Positions 1 through 11,738 are shown, numbered from the stretch's first letter. The stretch: DNA of 64,000 bases from Bisporella sp. PMI_857 (GCA_021307315.1 JAJSPD010000042.1:1-64000); one strand, 5' to 3'. Notes: generated by a model not told the origin, from the letters alone. Translations and numbers: made by a program.

Positions 1-844
1 ATGAGCAAAATGAAAAAGCAGGATACTGATCTTGCAGATTCTTCTTGCATGTGATAATGTATTGCTGTACCCGGAATTTGTACTGAGGCAGGGCTATAAC
101 TCTATCTTCTTGGACAAGACTTGAGGGTCCAGAAATTGTTAAAGGATTGTTGGTTCATGAAGGATTATTCCGTCAGCCTTGAACCCATTTCTGTTTAGAC
201 TAGAAATAGCTTATCCAAAACAAGAAACTGTTTTGTGTTCGCATCACTATTAGTTCAATAGTTCATTATTGATTTGTTTTATATCTATTCAATATTTATA
301 ATTCTATTCTAATTGATACCTCAAGTTCCTGTTTTTGGGTTTGCGACCAGCATAACAGCAGAATACAAATGCAACGTTCTGCACTATGTAAGTATAGCGC
401 CTAAACCTCGGTACTATAGTTTGGCTCAAAGCCCTAGAGCCCTTACTAAGATGATATAAAGAAGCGTTAATATAGAAACTCCAATCTTTTGTTAGCTCCC
501 ATAATTTAGCCCCGCTAGTAGGAACACGACTATATGAACCAACGAAATGAACGATCGTGATGAGTCACTGTAGGATGTGGCTGCACAGCAGGGGTTTGTT
601 GGCAGCCTCAGGAGGCTACAAATTTTCATCTCTATAAGTAAAAGTTACGTGCAACTATGGGTAGTTGATCAATTCAGCCAATACCAAGATCTATAGCGTG
701 TTGAAAGCTAAGCAATTTCCTATCAATATTCTATTTTATTAACGCAAGAAAGGGACTTTTTTGCAAGTGTGCTCTATCGAAACTCTGGTGTATAAGAGAA
801 TACTTGTTCTGTTCACAGGGCAAGCTCATACTCAGACATCATCA
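1..844. other. Intergenic, no gene recognised
   Basis: This AT-rich stretch holds no long reading frame and no motif I recognise on either strand. Its last part is presumably the 5' flank of the ORF that starts at 845. Confidence 0.5.
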
Positions 845-1747
845 ATGAGTTCTTTTCTGATCGAGGGCAATCAGACTTTTTCTGAACCGCCCTTTTACAA
901 CGGAGGTCCTGAGCAAATTTTAGATACGGATTACAGTCTTTTTATTGATCTTTTCTTTGTACTTAACTTTGTCTCTTTTATCATTTTCCAGCATACGCAC
1001 TTCCAGATTCGACGTGCCTTCAAACGGAACACCCAACCAGCCAATCTCTGGCTTCTTTTCCACATCGGCGTCAGTCTTTTCGAGGTCCTTCAGTACCACA
1101 TCCGCATCGCACTCAAACCAAATCTGCTACAGATTGGTCGCGCTGACTTTGGGTTAATGATGATTCAAAGCATTTCAAGTTTAGTACTGTACATCGCCCG
1201 AGAGCAAGCCGGTTACAAAGATGCGATGCATATATCCTTTCGCATTCAGCCTCTACTAGCTCGTCCGGTGGCGACACTGCTTTCGATGCTTCTTGGAAAT
1301 ACATCATATCATGACATATCTCTTCGCATCAGCAGTCATTCTTTCATATATACCCGCCTTATTATATTTGCAGCGCGGAAGATCCGCTTTTCAGCAAGCC
1401 ACAAAGAGCTATACAATAGTGCGGCCCTTCTCGGCACTATGTTAGCCGTTCATGATTCGAAAGTCAACAAATTCGCTGCTCATGCATATCTTTTGGCAAC
1501 GTTTGCATCTATGTATATCTACAACAGGGTAGATGCTACGGCCTTTAAAAAATCGAGTAGAAGATCCGCCGCTCGCATAGCCAACAGGCTGCAAACATTC
1601 GCCAGGGTCCGCTCTAATACTACAAGGACTCGCTCCAACACCACTAGGTCTCGTTCTAATACTACAACATCTCGCTTCAATACCACTAGAGTTCGCTCCA
1701 ATACTATAGCATCTCGCTCCAACTCGAAATATACATGCCAGAATTGA
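845..1747 (+). CDS. Hypothetical protein with C-terminal 7-residue repeats
   Basis: An uninterrupted 300-codon frame from the first ATG at 845 to a TGA at 1747. I do not recognise a family. The N-terminal third has hydrophobic stretches (around LFIDLFFVLNFVSFII and LWLLFHIGVSLFEVL) that could be membrane segments. The last ~45 residues are very basic and repetitive: five to six copies of a 7-residue unit R-[SF]-N-T-x-x-x, encoded by imperfect 21-bp tandem repeats at about 1611-1727. No intron is needed, which is unusual next to the intron-bearing neighbours. It could be a real lineage-specific membrane protein or a chance frame through repetitive DNA; expression data would be needed to decide. 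The frame is also open upstream of the ATG, but without another ATG. Confidence 0.4.
   Translation: MSSFLIEGNQTFSEPPFYNGGPEQILDTDYSLFIDLFFVLNFVSFIIFQHTHFQIRRAFKRNTQPANLWLLFHIGVSLFEVLQYHIRIALKPNLLQIGRADFGLMMIQSISSLVLYIAREQAGYKDAMHISFRIQPLLARPVATLLSMLLGNTSYHDISLRISSHSFIYTRLIIFAARKIRFSASHKELYNSAALLGTMLAVHDSKVNKFAAHAYLLATFASMYIYNRVDATAFKKSSRRSAARIANRLQTFARVRSNTTRTRSNTTRSRSNTTTSRFNTTRVRSNTIASRSNSKYTCQN
1611..1727 (+). repeat. 21-bp tandem repeat, five to six units
   Basis: Units begin with variants of CGCTCTAATACTACAAGG and differ by point substitutions only, so the frame is kept. The opposite strand is also open across it and reads as leucine/valine-rich 7-residue repeats, a by-product of the 21-bp periodicity. 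Confidence 0.75.
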
Positions 1748-2149
1748 GGCTAGAGTTTAACGACATTACGTAAAATATTGTTAAATATACATGGTGAGAC
1801 ATCAATCTTTCTAACTATCCATGAGATGCTCGAGTTTTAATATTGCCCTTTCGCTAACTGCATAGCTACGTTTAAACAGTAGTTATTTCATGTTATGAAC
1901 GAATTTCCCAATATTAAACCCAACATCAAGCGCTTCTAAGGGAATATGAGGGAAGGGTTTAGCTAAGCGGGTCGGAAGGAGTTTATGTTCATTAGAATTA
2001 AGCTCAAACAATTTTATTAACAGAATTGTTTATTTTTACATACAGCAATTCTTAAATTCAAACCTTTGCCTCCTTTTACGTCGTTAAAAGCAAAAAAATA
2101 GCTATAACATCTCTATTGGTTATCGTAAGGACACTTTCTATTAGGGTCT
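1748..2149. other. Intergenic, nothing recognised
   Basis: AT-rich sequence with no supported gene. It ends at the left TA of the MITE. Confidence 0.5.
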
Positions 2150-2309
2150 TACAGTAGGGTGCAAAAAGTGTCGACCCCCCCCCCTCCCCTTGCTAGCGCG
2201 GTTGCTTCAGGGGAGTAAAATTGTGTACATTAAAAACTGCAGCCCTGAAACTGCGTATATATGGTCATGCTAGCAAGGGATGGGTCAACACTTTTTGCAC
2301 CCTACTGTA
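2150..2309. mobile_element. MITE with TA target duplication (Tc1/mariner-pogo type)
   Basis: The left end at 2152 reads CAGTAGGGTGCAAAAAGTG and the right end at 2307 is its reverse complement; the first 26 positions match with one mismatch. Weaker complementarity (CCTTGCTAGC) continues inside, giving arms of about 45 bp. A TA dinucleotide flanks each end (2150-2151 and 2308-2309). The element is 156 bp and non-coding. TIRs starting CAGT with TA duplications are characteristic of the Tc1/mariner-pogo (Fot1-like) superfamily in fungi; the mobilising transposase is not in the window. Confidence 0.85.
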
Positions 2310-2480
2310 GAACATGATTTAAAATGAAGAAACCCCTTCGACTCTAAACCTACTCTCAATACAGCATATGCTGGCCACCTATATTTTATTTATGAACCTC
2401 GGATTCTCTAGCTTTGTTAGTAGCTATTTGTATGTAGCTATAATCATGTGACCAGCATATGAAACAGTGGGACCTCGATC

Positions 2481-4494
2481 CTATCCCTTTAACCGTCAGA
2501 GCGTTGTACCCCTGTAAATAATCACGTGACAAGGCATCATCATAATCGTCACATCTCATACTTTTGGCCTTCATACTTTTGGCCTTCATACAACAACAAC
2601 ACCACAACCATGCTTATTAAAGAGACTGTTGCTGATTCTACTGATGCAGGAACCTTACGGCCTGATATTCCTCCCACTACAGCGACCGGCATACAATTTG
2701 TGCCTCTCGAATGCCCTCAATTTGACTTCGAAATCAACCTTCCTTCACACGTTGCGCCAGACGACGCATTCGCTATTTGAAGCTTGTTTTTTACTCAGGA
2801 ACAATTAGAAGAAATAATTCGAAATACGAATAAACATATTTCAAAAGATCAATTATATAGCCCGCGTACAAAAAGTGCGAAAGTTGTTAAACCTGTTACA
2901 ATTGCAAAGTTGTATAAATACTTTGAAATCTGGATTTATATAAGATTACATATAGAAAACGATATTCAAATGTACTGGAATACTTCAGAATCAATGCTTA
3001 CACATACTGTAGTTGCTTAAACTATAAGCAAAACTCGGTAAAAGAATATACACCGATTATTGTGCTTTTTTAGACTTAATACGCAAGACGTATTTCAGAA
3101 AGTTTGAAGCAATTTTATACTGTATTATATAGCAAACTAACTTTTTTTTTGCTTTAAATAGAACTTTTAAATACTTATATTCAATCAGTTAGCACACAAT
3201 TTTAGATACTTGGCCGCGACTTAGCTGTCGACGAAGCTATAGAACGATTTACAGGCAGATCAACAAATACGCTTATTATTATTTTTAAACCTATTTCAGA
3301 AAGCTACAAAATATAGTGTTTAGCTCAAAAAGAATATCTATTAGTATAGTACTAGCACAAAAAGAGTCAAAGCAAAAATCGAGAACTGCAAAGTGTTGTA
3401 CTACTAACGAAGCTCAAAACTAATCCTACAGCCGCAGTCGTTCTATACTTGATTTCTAAGCTTTCTAAAGCTAAATTCAAGTATTGCGTGTACTTGGATA
3501 ACTTTTTTACGTTTACAAAGCTGTTAAAAGTACTTCGAAGCCAGGAAATCGGAGCTACGGGCACGTGCTGCATCAACTTTGGCATATTGAAAGATTTTGT
3601 TTTAATAAAGAAGGATAATAAAGCAAAAAATCAAATACTTTGAGGGACTTTATTTGCTCGACTTTCGAAAAACCAAAATATCTGTTTTATAGCCTGGAAA
3701 AATAACGCTTTGGTTTTTTTCCAGTCTACAATTACAAACGGCCAAAGTACGATTATTCGAGAACGTAAACGCCTTTCTACAACTTCTTTTTCAGCTAAAA
3801 CAGCTAGAGTTCTTTTCGGCGATTCACTTACAAAAAATCTACAAATCCTTTTATTCGTCGACGATTACAATCATTAAATGAACGCTGTTAATCAAGCTGA
3901 TCAACTAAGATTATACAACTTTGGTTTACGACGTATTCGCAAAAAAAAATAGCATGCTATTTAGCACTTTCTATTCAATATTGTATTAGTTAATTCTTAT
4001 CTTCTTTCTTTTTATTTAGCAGTTGTTGATACGGCTAAATTTTTTACTTAAAAAGCGTTCAGAATTGCTTTTTATTCAGTACTATTTACGAAAGCAAAAA
4101 ATCAAAAAAGAAAAGGACTTATAAGCTAAACAATAGCTTAGATTGTATTCCTAATTCACTTTATTGTTCAGAATATTTAAGAGCTTTAAGGGACTGTTAT
4201 ACATGCAAAGCTCGAGGCGTACAAAAAGTACCTTCAAAACGACGGATATTAAGTGAAATATCAAGCAATTCGAAGGAAAACAAACGTCCTAGAGAGACAA
4301 CTTTTGGTTGTAAAGCATGCTAAGTTCCTCTTTGTACTACGAATGGCTGTTTTGAGTGGTATCATAAAAATAGAAATCAATAATAGCTTTAGAACCTTGA
4401 TTTTGACCATTTATAAACAGAATCCTGGCTTGTGATTGGCTATGAACCCCTGCTGACTAAGCGAGTTAGAACGCTCTGACGGTTAAAGGGATAG
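2481..4494 (+). mobile_element. Decayed piggyBac-type transposon
   Basis: Perfect 25-bp inverted repeats lie at 2481-2505 and 4470-4494; each contains TTAA, the piggyBac target, followed by CCGTCAGAGCG on the inner side. Between them are broken pieces of a piggyBac (DDE_Tnp_1_7) transposase on the plus strand. An N-terminal FFTQEQLEEIIRNTN-like segment is at ~2787. The second catalytic Asp block YCVYLDNFFTF is at ~3482. VDDYNH-stop-MNAV-x-QADQLR is at ~3855, with a stop where Tyr is expected. The C-terminal cysteine block FGCKACKVPLC is at ~4300. Many stops and frameshifts make it a non-autonomous relic. The flanks outside TTAA are also complementary, so the insertion site may itself have been a 20-bp palindrome. 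Confidence 0.8.
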
Positions 4495-4608
4495 CTTGCT
4501 CTTCTCGAGCTCCTCTTCCTTCCTTAGCTATAGATCCTTTATATGATACCACCGTTGCCCTCTGTATCTGTAGATCCACAGCGCGTGTCGTGAGAAAAGA
4601 AAAAGTAA

Positions 4609-5043
4609 TGTTACGGTGTCAGGTGCCAGGATGCCAAGCGCTAAGGGGCAAGGAGGGGCTCGGCAAAGGCCCTGATGCTGGGAATGTATGGGCACGTGGG
4701 GAGTCCCCAGGGGTACGGAGGGTATAAGTAGGGGACTCGGGACGTAGTAGAAAGGATAGAGATTAGTCTTGTATCAAATTGCAGTTGACTTGTGCCACAC
4801 TACTCCAGCACCTTACATACGGCTTTACTTCGCTTAAAGCTTTTTGGGGCTTGGCCCATAACACTACGAGACTTCACTTACACTAGCTCCTGGCTAGATT
4901 CCTGTATATAAAGCACTGCTTTCCTTCTTTTCTTTTATCCGTAGCTTGTTCTCTTTGTTATAACAATTGATAAACAGTCATACTTTTGAGCCCCTCTCTG
5001 TGAGATCTACGGATCGAGATCCCTGTCGCCTTGAGTTGTTATA
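4609..5043. mobile_element. Solo-LTR-like repeat (relative of the 47.9-kb LTR)
   Basis: It starts TGTTACGG and ends near TTGTTATA. Its last ~160 bp (from about 4887) align along their length with the LTR at 47921-48141, sharing blocks such as GATCTACGGATCGAGATCCC and CTGTATATA-A-A-GC. The first half is not shared or has diverged. I see no convincing target duplication, so the left boundary is approximate. Confidence 0.55.
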
Positions 5044-5665
5044 AGTTGTATTATAATAAAAATAAAATTCAAAACGTGTATTATTAAGGTTATAGCGCTT
5101 TGTGTTGTGTTATTTAGGTAGAAAAATCAGAAAAATAAATTGGCAAAGTATGTGTGTTTAGCTTAACGTATACTTAGCGTAATTCTTTATTTTGGCCAAG
5201 CTTCAAAAGCATTTTTTCTACTTTGGATCAACTTTTACTAGCGTAGAACCCTCCGCCTTGGCCAATTTTTTCTCTACCCTGGCCCAACCGTGACCCCATT
5301 TCGAGTTTAGGAATAGGGCGTTGTGAGCCTAGAACGCAACAAAATCTGTTCTTCTCACCGTATCAATAAATTGACGACTTTACTGAACAGAGAACTTCTT
5401 GCCATTATGCTCATTATACCACCGCTACGTTTGCTAGATTAACCCCTCAGCAACTGCGGGCAAGCTATAGACGAGGAGAAAGATTACAACACAGGAAAGA
5501 TCTGGATGCCAGCCGAAGTGCAAGGAACATAAAGTGCACCACAATGCCAAACTAGATAATAGATTGACCGGATTATGGCTGTGCTAAGCTGATCTCGATA
5601 ACAAGCAATGAACCCATAACTCTTGACATTTCCGCTGACATTCTGTTATGAGTATCATTTCAGGA
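5044..5665. other. Intergenic, nothing recognised
   Basis: AT-rich sequence without a supported gene; the right part is the 3' flank of the oxysterol-binding protein gene. Confidence 0.5.
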
Positions 5666-6998
5666 TCAAATTTTATCGGCCTTTTCTTCATCCCAAATCC
5701 AAACTCCATGAACGAACTCCATGCTTTTTTCTAAAGATATCGCCTCTGTCATCCCTTTAGCTAGTCTCTCAGCCACAAGATCGGTTTCAACACGTGTAAA
5801 GTACTTTCGTGGGAATTCTGATCCATTCCTCTTTTCTACCTTTCGCATTTCTCTTTGCTGATTCTCTATTTTCGATTTCTCATGACCAACGGCAAAGAGG
5901 TCTCCTTCCTCAATTGCAGTCGCTACATGGTACCATGCCCTTCGCGATTCAAGGGAATTCTGTCGCTCAATTGGCGCCACGTCTAACAGCGTTCTTTGTA
6001 AAATATGCAGATCAAATTCCTCAATAACCTGCTGTGTTTTGACCATCTTAATTACGAAATTATTATTCCATTGCCCTTCTGCAGTATACAAAGGTTCGTC
6101 CTTCTGATCATCATGAAATACGTTTGCTACAAAAGAATTTCGTTTCCCACTCCACCATCCTCGGCTGGAGTAATCAATCTTTACTGTATAGCCTGACGAG
6201 CTGCGAATGTATGAAGAACCACTCAGCTCTAAAAACAAGGATGCGGTCAGGAGGCCACCAACATGGACTTTAGGAAGAGTAATAAGATAGCTTTCGTTGT
6301 ATTTGTCAATCTGTAGGAGTGAGTAGCCTGGTCGGTCGATTTGCACAGTGCCAGAGAAGTAGACTCTAGGTGCGACATGGCCCCGAAGCTAGAAGACTTC
6401 ATTAAAGTGTGATTTCAGCAGCTAGAAGATAGATAGATACCTGTATGCCATGTTCCTCATTCCAGATTTTACATGCTGTGATGGGTGGGTGGTGACTATA
6501 TATTCTAAGTATCTAATTTATAGTATTTTGAATGTTGGTTTTACCTGACTTGCTCTGCAATCAAATTCGTCGTCCCTAATTTATCCTCCCACTTTCCAAG
6601 GAAACGCTCTCCGAGGAACGGGTTTAAAGGTTTCAACTTTTTTTTCTTCCCGTTTTCCTCTCTAGTACTATGCTGTTCTCTTAGCGTAGTAAGAAACCAT
6701 TTTAACACCAGCAAAACACGCTTTTCAGGATCCGGTTCATGTGCTGGTGCAACAAAGATCGATGGATGCTCACACCAGTATGTAGGAAATTCAATCATAG
6801 ATCGGGGAGAGAGGATGAAAGGTGGAGCTGTAAGAGAAGCCAAATCTCCTTTGTATGTAGCAAGGGACTAGTAGTGTTAGGCTCATTTTCATGTATGACC
6901 ATATCGCCGGTCATTGAAAGATTGTGTACCTTGACAAAGGAAAGCCATGCGCTCTTGTGATGAACAGGCACTTTGCCGTCTTCACACTTTCCAGACAT
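5666..6998 (-). CDS. Oxysterol-binding protein, Kes1/Osh4 type
   Basis: A lipid-transfer protein that, by family knowledge, exchanges sterol and PI4P between the ER and Golgi or plasma membrane. The spliced model has four exons (6998-6930, 6867-6545, 6495-6441, 6388-5666) and encodes 389 aa, the size of single-domain Osh4/Kes1 proteins (about 430 aa in yeast), with no PH or ankyrin region. The N-terminus reads SAWLSFVK-SLATYKGDLAS then SLTAPPFILSP, the lid and entry motif of the family. The signature EQVSHHPP is complete across the intron at 6496-6544. LITLPKVHVGGLL and a C-terminal RRAWYHVATAIEEGD segment follow, as in Kes1. Introns are 49-62 nt and the reading frame is intact. The start at 6998 is the first ATG in frame of exon 1; an extra upstream exon cannot be excluded. 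Confidence 0.88.
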
Positions 6999-8173
6999 GG
7001 CGTACACGTTTTTGCGAGGTAGGTAAATAAAAATGACACTTGGAGAGCCAGTCTCGAAAATAAGGGACTTCTGGAAGATGTATGTATGCTCTAGTTTGAT
7101 CACAGTTCGCTGGTCTGCCTCACTGGGTGGTGAGGAAATACGGCTCCGAAGGCCCCTCTTATTATACAAGAAATTTTGAGCACCTTTTATCTCAGCTCCA
7201 GTAATAATCTTACTTCCAATCGAAGGTATAAGGTATTGAAGGTGGGGCTGGAAGAAATGTTGTATTCTGGTGTGGTGTGCCTCTGTTGTGTTGTGCAGCC
7301 AATCAATAGCCAACAAATACGAGTACGCCAACATCATTTCGTAACCCGCTTATCAGTAATCAAAGTTCTACCAGCCAGGCTAAGGATTTCGGAACCTATA
7401 CTTATTTTCTAAAATACAGTTCTTTTTAAATTTTCGCATTTTCATTCTAGAGCCTATTTAAGGCTAGCTGTTGAGAGTTACTTAGGCAGGCACTCCTTTG
7501 GTTGTGCTGTTGCCCCATCTTCTGCCTCAGCTTCAAAGCTTATCTGGTACATTTTATGCCAAGAGCCATCTTGATCTTAGCTCCTCGCAATCTTTGCCTC
7601 CATGTCCCGGGAATAACCAAGCAGCAATTCCCAAATTTAATTCTGGCGCGAACCACTTACAGTAGTCTCCAGCGTAAGTATTGCCTCACCGCCTTTTCAT
7701 TGACCCTTAGCTACATACACGTATCCCTAAGCAGAAGTTGTTTCCTCGCTATGCTTGGTGCACTTTTTGGTCTAAGCGAAAATGGTGGAGCGATAGTTCT
7801 CTTGGAATACGCCACTGTAATGGGGTATGCCTTGTTATTGAACACAGCGTATTCATGAGACTCTCTCTACGATGTGTTGCCTGATGCGGTTCTTTTTTGT
7901 AGTCGGTCTAACTTGAAAAAGGGAGCACCAAGCTCTGGTCTCCTTTCATGACCATAAATTAGCTTCGAACTATTCATACCACCAAGCTCTAGAGATACGA
8001 TATTTGAACTTCTTCATTTAGAAGTCTAAGAGATTTGTTATTCGATATTGATCTGCTCTGGGATCATGAACCGTCTCATCTAGATTGAACTCTTCCCCAG
8101 AAACATATCTAACCTATCCCCACATATCACTTTGTCTTCACACGTTCACGGTATGTGAAAATTTTTCCCAACA
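6999..8173. other. Shared upstream region of two divergent genes
   Basis: This lies between the divergent oxysterol-binding protein and FAD oxidoreductase genes. Short frames occur on both strands but none shows a family motif or credible splice partners. It probably holds both promoters. Confidence 0.5.
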
Positions 8174-9459
8174 ATGACTCGCACTATTGTAATCCTTGGG
8201 GCGTCCTACGCTGGTCTTGTTACTGCTCATAAACTATTGAAACATACCTTTCCGTCTGTGCAAGACATCAAGGTCATTCTCGTGTCTTTGGGAACTCATT
8301 TTTTTTGGAATATTGCAACTGTGCGAGCCATAATACCAGGCCAACTTCCAGACGAAAGCATTCTGCAGCCAATTTCCCCGGGGTTCGCACAATATCCGGA
8401 AAAGAGTTTCGAATTTATTGTTGGCAGAGCAGAGAGTCTTGACCCAGATAGGAATGTGGTGTTAATTTCTACCGCTGGTGGTAACGTGGTCCAAAACTAC
8501 GATATGTTGGTTCTCGCTACTGGAGCAGACTCTATAGGGGACACCCCATGGAAGCCCAAAGGCTCATATGATGAGACAAAGAAGAAGCTTCATGAGGTTC
8601 AAGAGAGAATTAAAACTGCGCGCTCAATATTAGTTGCGGGAGCTGGGGTGACTGGAATCGAAGTGGCTGGAGAACTAGGCTATGAATATGGGAAAACAAA
8701 AAAGATCATCTTAGTATGCTAATCAAAGTATAGCTGCCAATTGCTAAATCTGTATAGGCGGCTGCAGGAGAGAGCATCTCGTTAGATAGAGTACCGAAGA
8801 ACGTTTCGAAATCCGCCCAAAGCCAACTTGAAAATCTCAACGTTAAAATCCTCTTCCAGAAGCGAGCGATCAGTGCCACTACAACACCCAATGGCCAAAC
8901 GGAGGTTATGTTTGAAGACGGAGGGAGGGAAGTTACGGATTTGTATTTGCGAACGGTAGGTTTGCGACCCAACAGCAATTATGTCCCTCGTGATCTTCTC
9001 AACACGAAAGGCGAAGTCAAAGTGGACGAAACTTTGCGAGTCATCTCTACCACAAATATATGGTAAGTGAAGGAGATCCAGCGAATAAATAATTTTAAAC
9101 GCAACTAATCTTTATTATTCAGGGCTGCAGGCGATGTATCAGATGCACAACCAAACCAGCTTTTGATCGCGGAGAAGCAAGCTATAGCCATAGCTAAAAA
9201 CCTCGATCTCGTTCTGAAAAACAAGCAACCGGTTGCATACAAATCTAACAGTGGAGTCAGTTAGTATTTGCTTCAGATCGAGAGCTGGCCTGTTTGTGTC
9301 TAACGTGTTACAGACATTCTCGCTATCACAATTGGGAGACGAAATGGAACAGGTGTCGTAGGGTCGTTCAAAGTCCCTGGCCCTGCAATCTGGATGGTCA
9401 AGGGACGTACTTTTTTAGTGGAGAAGATGGACAACTATGTAACCGGTGCTAGGTACTGA
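8174..9459 (+). CDS. AIF/FSP1-like FAD-dependent oxidoreductase
   Basis: A pyridine-nucleotide-disulphide-type flavoprotein of the AIFM2/FSP1 (AMID) group, which transfers electrons from NAD(P)H, for some members to quinones. Four exons (8174-8713, 8758-9062, 9123-9259, 9314-9459) give an intact 375-aa protein, the usual family length. Residues 4-12 (IVILGASYAG) are the FAD dinucleotide fold. VLATGAD near residue 115 is the second FAD contact. VAGAGVTGIEVAGEL near 155-170 is the NAD(P)H-binding Rossmann motif. WAAGDVSD, completed across the intron at 9063-9122, is the C-terminal FAD motif. The last exon ends GSFKVPGPAIWMVKGR. There is no signal peptide. The type III PKS lies 0.9 kb downstream on the same strand; a shared pathway is possible but not shown. 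The substrate is unknown. Confidence 0.86.
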
Positions 9460-10344
9460 TTACAACTAATTTGTCATTACGGCTTGGGTACCGGACAATG
9501 AGCTGATTTATATTAAAAAGGAATAAGAGGCCGAGTACCCAATTTGGGTTGATCCTTTGGCCGGTAAAAATTATATTTATAGAGTAAACACTTCATACTT
9601 TAAAGATTGCGAATAATTTGGTAATATATCCTTGTCATGTATCTACGTGACATATACATAGTGGAGTAAGGAATTGATCTTTCAGTCAATTCATGTGCTT
9701 TTTTGGCCTGCTGGTGCAGTGGTAAAACTTGCTCCAATCACGAACATCACAATCCTGTCCTTAACTCTGTTCTAGCCTTTGCATTCATAATTTATTATGT
9801 CCTTCCTATTCCGGTTCTAAGATTACCAGCCTAATACTTTATGACCAGCCATCCTGGCTTGTAAGGTGTCATCCAATGAACTGGCAAGAAAGACGATTAC
9901 GACAAAAGCATCATATGCTGCTGAGATATTAGGAAAGCCCAAAACTTCTAATTGCATCCACTCCTTACAGCTCTACCCATTACACCAGTTTTTATAGCCC
10001 CGTTATGATCGGCAGCCATCAATTCCTATTCTACAATATCGCACATAATATTCCGCGGCTATCCACGTGGCCAGATCGTTGTTTGGGTTTCATACTTTAC
10101 CATACAAGGTAAGCTCCGCAATCAGTAACTGTAATTCATCTCCTTCCGCTCCCGGCAGCTACCACGCCATACCTACCATTTAAATACTTTGAACTACCCA
10201 GTCTACTGAAGGACCAAGGTTCCTCCCACTTTGGATTCTCTTTATCGACTTCTATCGTCCCCGTACTAAGGATAGCTTGCAACACTTTTAATTTTTTTGG
10301 AGCTGACTTCTGACCTTCAAGATATTAAGTTCTGGCCACCGAAA
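9460..10344 (+). other. Intergenic, upstream region of the type III PKS
   Basis: No gene seen. A perfect CCACGTGG palindrome (E-box-like, bHLH/bZIP-type site) occurs near 10063-10070, about 280 bp before the PKS start codon; its role is only a guess. Confidence 0.4.
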
Positions 10345-11738
10345 ATGTCGTTTTCAAAGGTCAGAGAAAACGCGACAAAACCCCAATTCGAGGATCTCAA
10401 TCTCTCTATTATTGGTCTGGGAACGGAATACCCCCCATATCTCCTTGAGTCTTCAGTATTGAACGTGCTCTCCGAGCGGCATTATCCGGAGTCTCCAGCG
10501 TCAGTTTCGCTCCTCTCTCCTTTTCTTTGCCATCTAAGATCTCCCGAATAGGATGAGTAAAGTCCTCATGATAAACAATTACACCGGAATAGACACACGC
10601 TCTGCCATAGGGTCGGTTGACCATGCACTAGTTAATCTAGATCGAGCTCCAACTATTGATGATCTCAGCAAGCTGTTTCTGACAGATGGAGTTGAACTAG
10701 CTGTAACAGCTGCCCAAAAGGCCCTCAACGAAGCCCAACTCTCTCCTTCGGATATCACACACATTGTATCTACAACATGTACCAATAGTGCAAACCCGGG
10801 GTTTGACCATTACGTATGCAAGCAACTAGGAATTGTACAGCCGGTTGAGAAGGTGCTTCTACATGGTATCGGATGCAGTGGTGGCTTAGCAAGCTTGCGC
10901 ACTGCAGCGAATTTGGCTCTTGGAAGCAGTTTCAGGAACAGGAAGGCGACAGTGCTAATTGTTGCACTAGAGATTTGCAGTTTACTCGTACGGAGTGAGC
11001 TAGATAGTATTCACGAGCGGCAGGAGACACGAATTGGCGTCACGTTATTTAGCGATTGTGCCAGTTCACTTATCCTGTCTAACGGCCTTGGTCTCGAGGG
11101 TAGGGAACATATCTATGACTTAATTGGCTGGGATCACGGTCTGATCCCCGACACAGATGAGGATTTGGGTTTTACAGTTGATCCGTTGGGTTAGTATTCC
11201 GGCCTCATACTTGGTCCATTTCACCCATGGCTTATTGGTGTGCTCCGTAGGCTGGAAAGTCGTGCTTTCTCTACGGGTTCCTAAACTCGCCTCCGCAGCT
11301 GTCGCACCGGCTTTTGCAAACCTACTTAGTACCTTCCCACACCTACCTGCTAAATACAAAAAAGCTAGTGACTTTGACTGGGCACTACATCCCGGCGGAG
11401 CCACGATTTTGTCTGGAGTTGAGCGGGCAATGAACATAACGCCGGAACACATGCGTGCCAGCTATGACACATACATTAATCATGGGAACTCTTCTTCTGC
11501 AACGATTTTTTCAGTGTTAGATAGGCTAAGGGACAGGGACATGGACAATCTAGCTCCAGATGGTGATGTAAAAGACTTCGTCGTAGGTTGTGCTTTCGGT
11601 CCTGGGATTTCAATTGAGATGTGTATGCTGAAGAGGAATCTGAGCCATGTGAAAAGGAAATGCGTTATGAATGTACTCAGGGAAGTTACACCACCTGACG
11701 CGGAGGATGAGAGCAGTAGGGGTGAGGATAAAATCTAA
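10345..11738 (+). CDS. Type III polyketide synthase (chalcone-synthase family)
   Basis: A homodimeric ketosynthase that, in this family, extends acyl-CoA starters with malonyl-CoA to make alkylpyrones or alkylresorcinols in fungi. Three exons (10345-10499, 10552-11189, 11251-11738) splice to an intact 426-aa protein, normal for fungal members. The Cys-His-Asn triad is visible: HGIGCSGG (Cys about 159), WALHPGGATIL (His about 311) and NHGNSSSATI (Asn about 346). YTGIDTRSAIG after the first intron and FTVDPLG-W-KVVLS across the second are family signatures. Intron 1 joins PESPA to MSKVL, so a naive start at 10553 would lose 52 residues. The FAD oxidoreductase just upstream could be a tailoring partner, but no other polyketide-pathway gene is adjacent. 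The product cannot be read from sequence. Confidence 0.93.

Noticed and set aside
4490..5050. Full LTR retrotransposon around the 4.6-kb repeat
   Set aside because: No second LTR copy nearby in the same orientation and no gag/pol remnant; treated as a solo LTR-like repeat.
6795..7337. 180-codon minus-strand frame overlapping the oxysterol-binding protein start
   Set aside because: Only its last part (from MSGKCEDGK) matches the family; the upstream part has no motif and is probably 5' untranslated sequence, and its end runs through the first intron.
7502..7858. 118-codon plus-strand frame with many hydrophobic residues
   Set aside because: It has no ATG at its start, no recognisable family and sits in a divergent promoter region.
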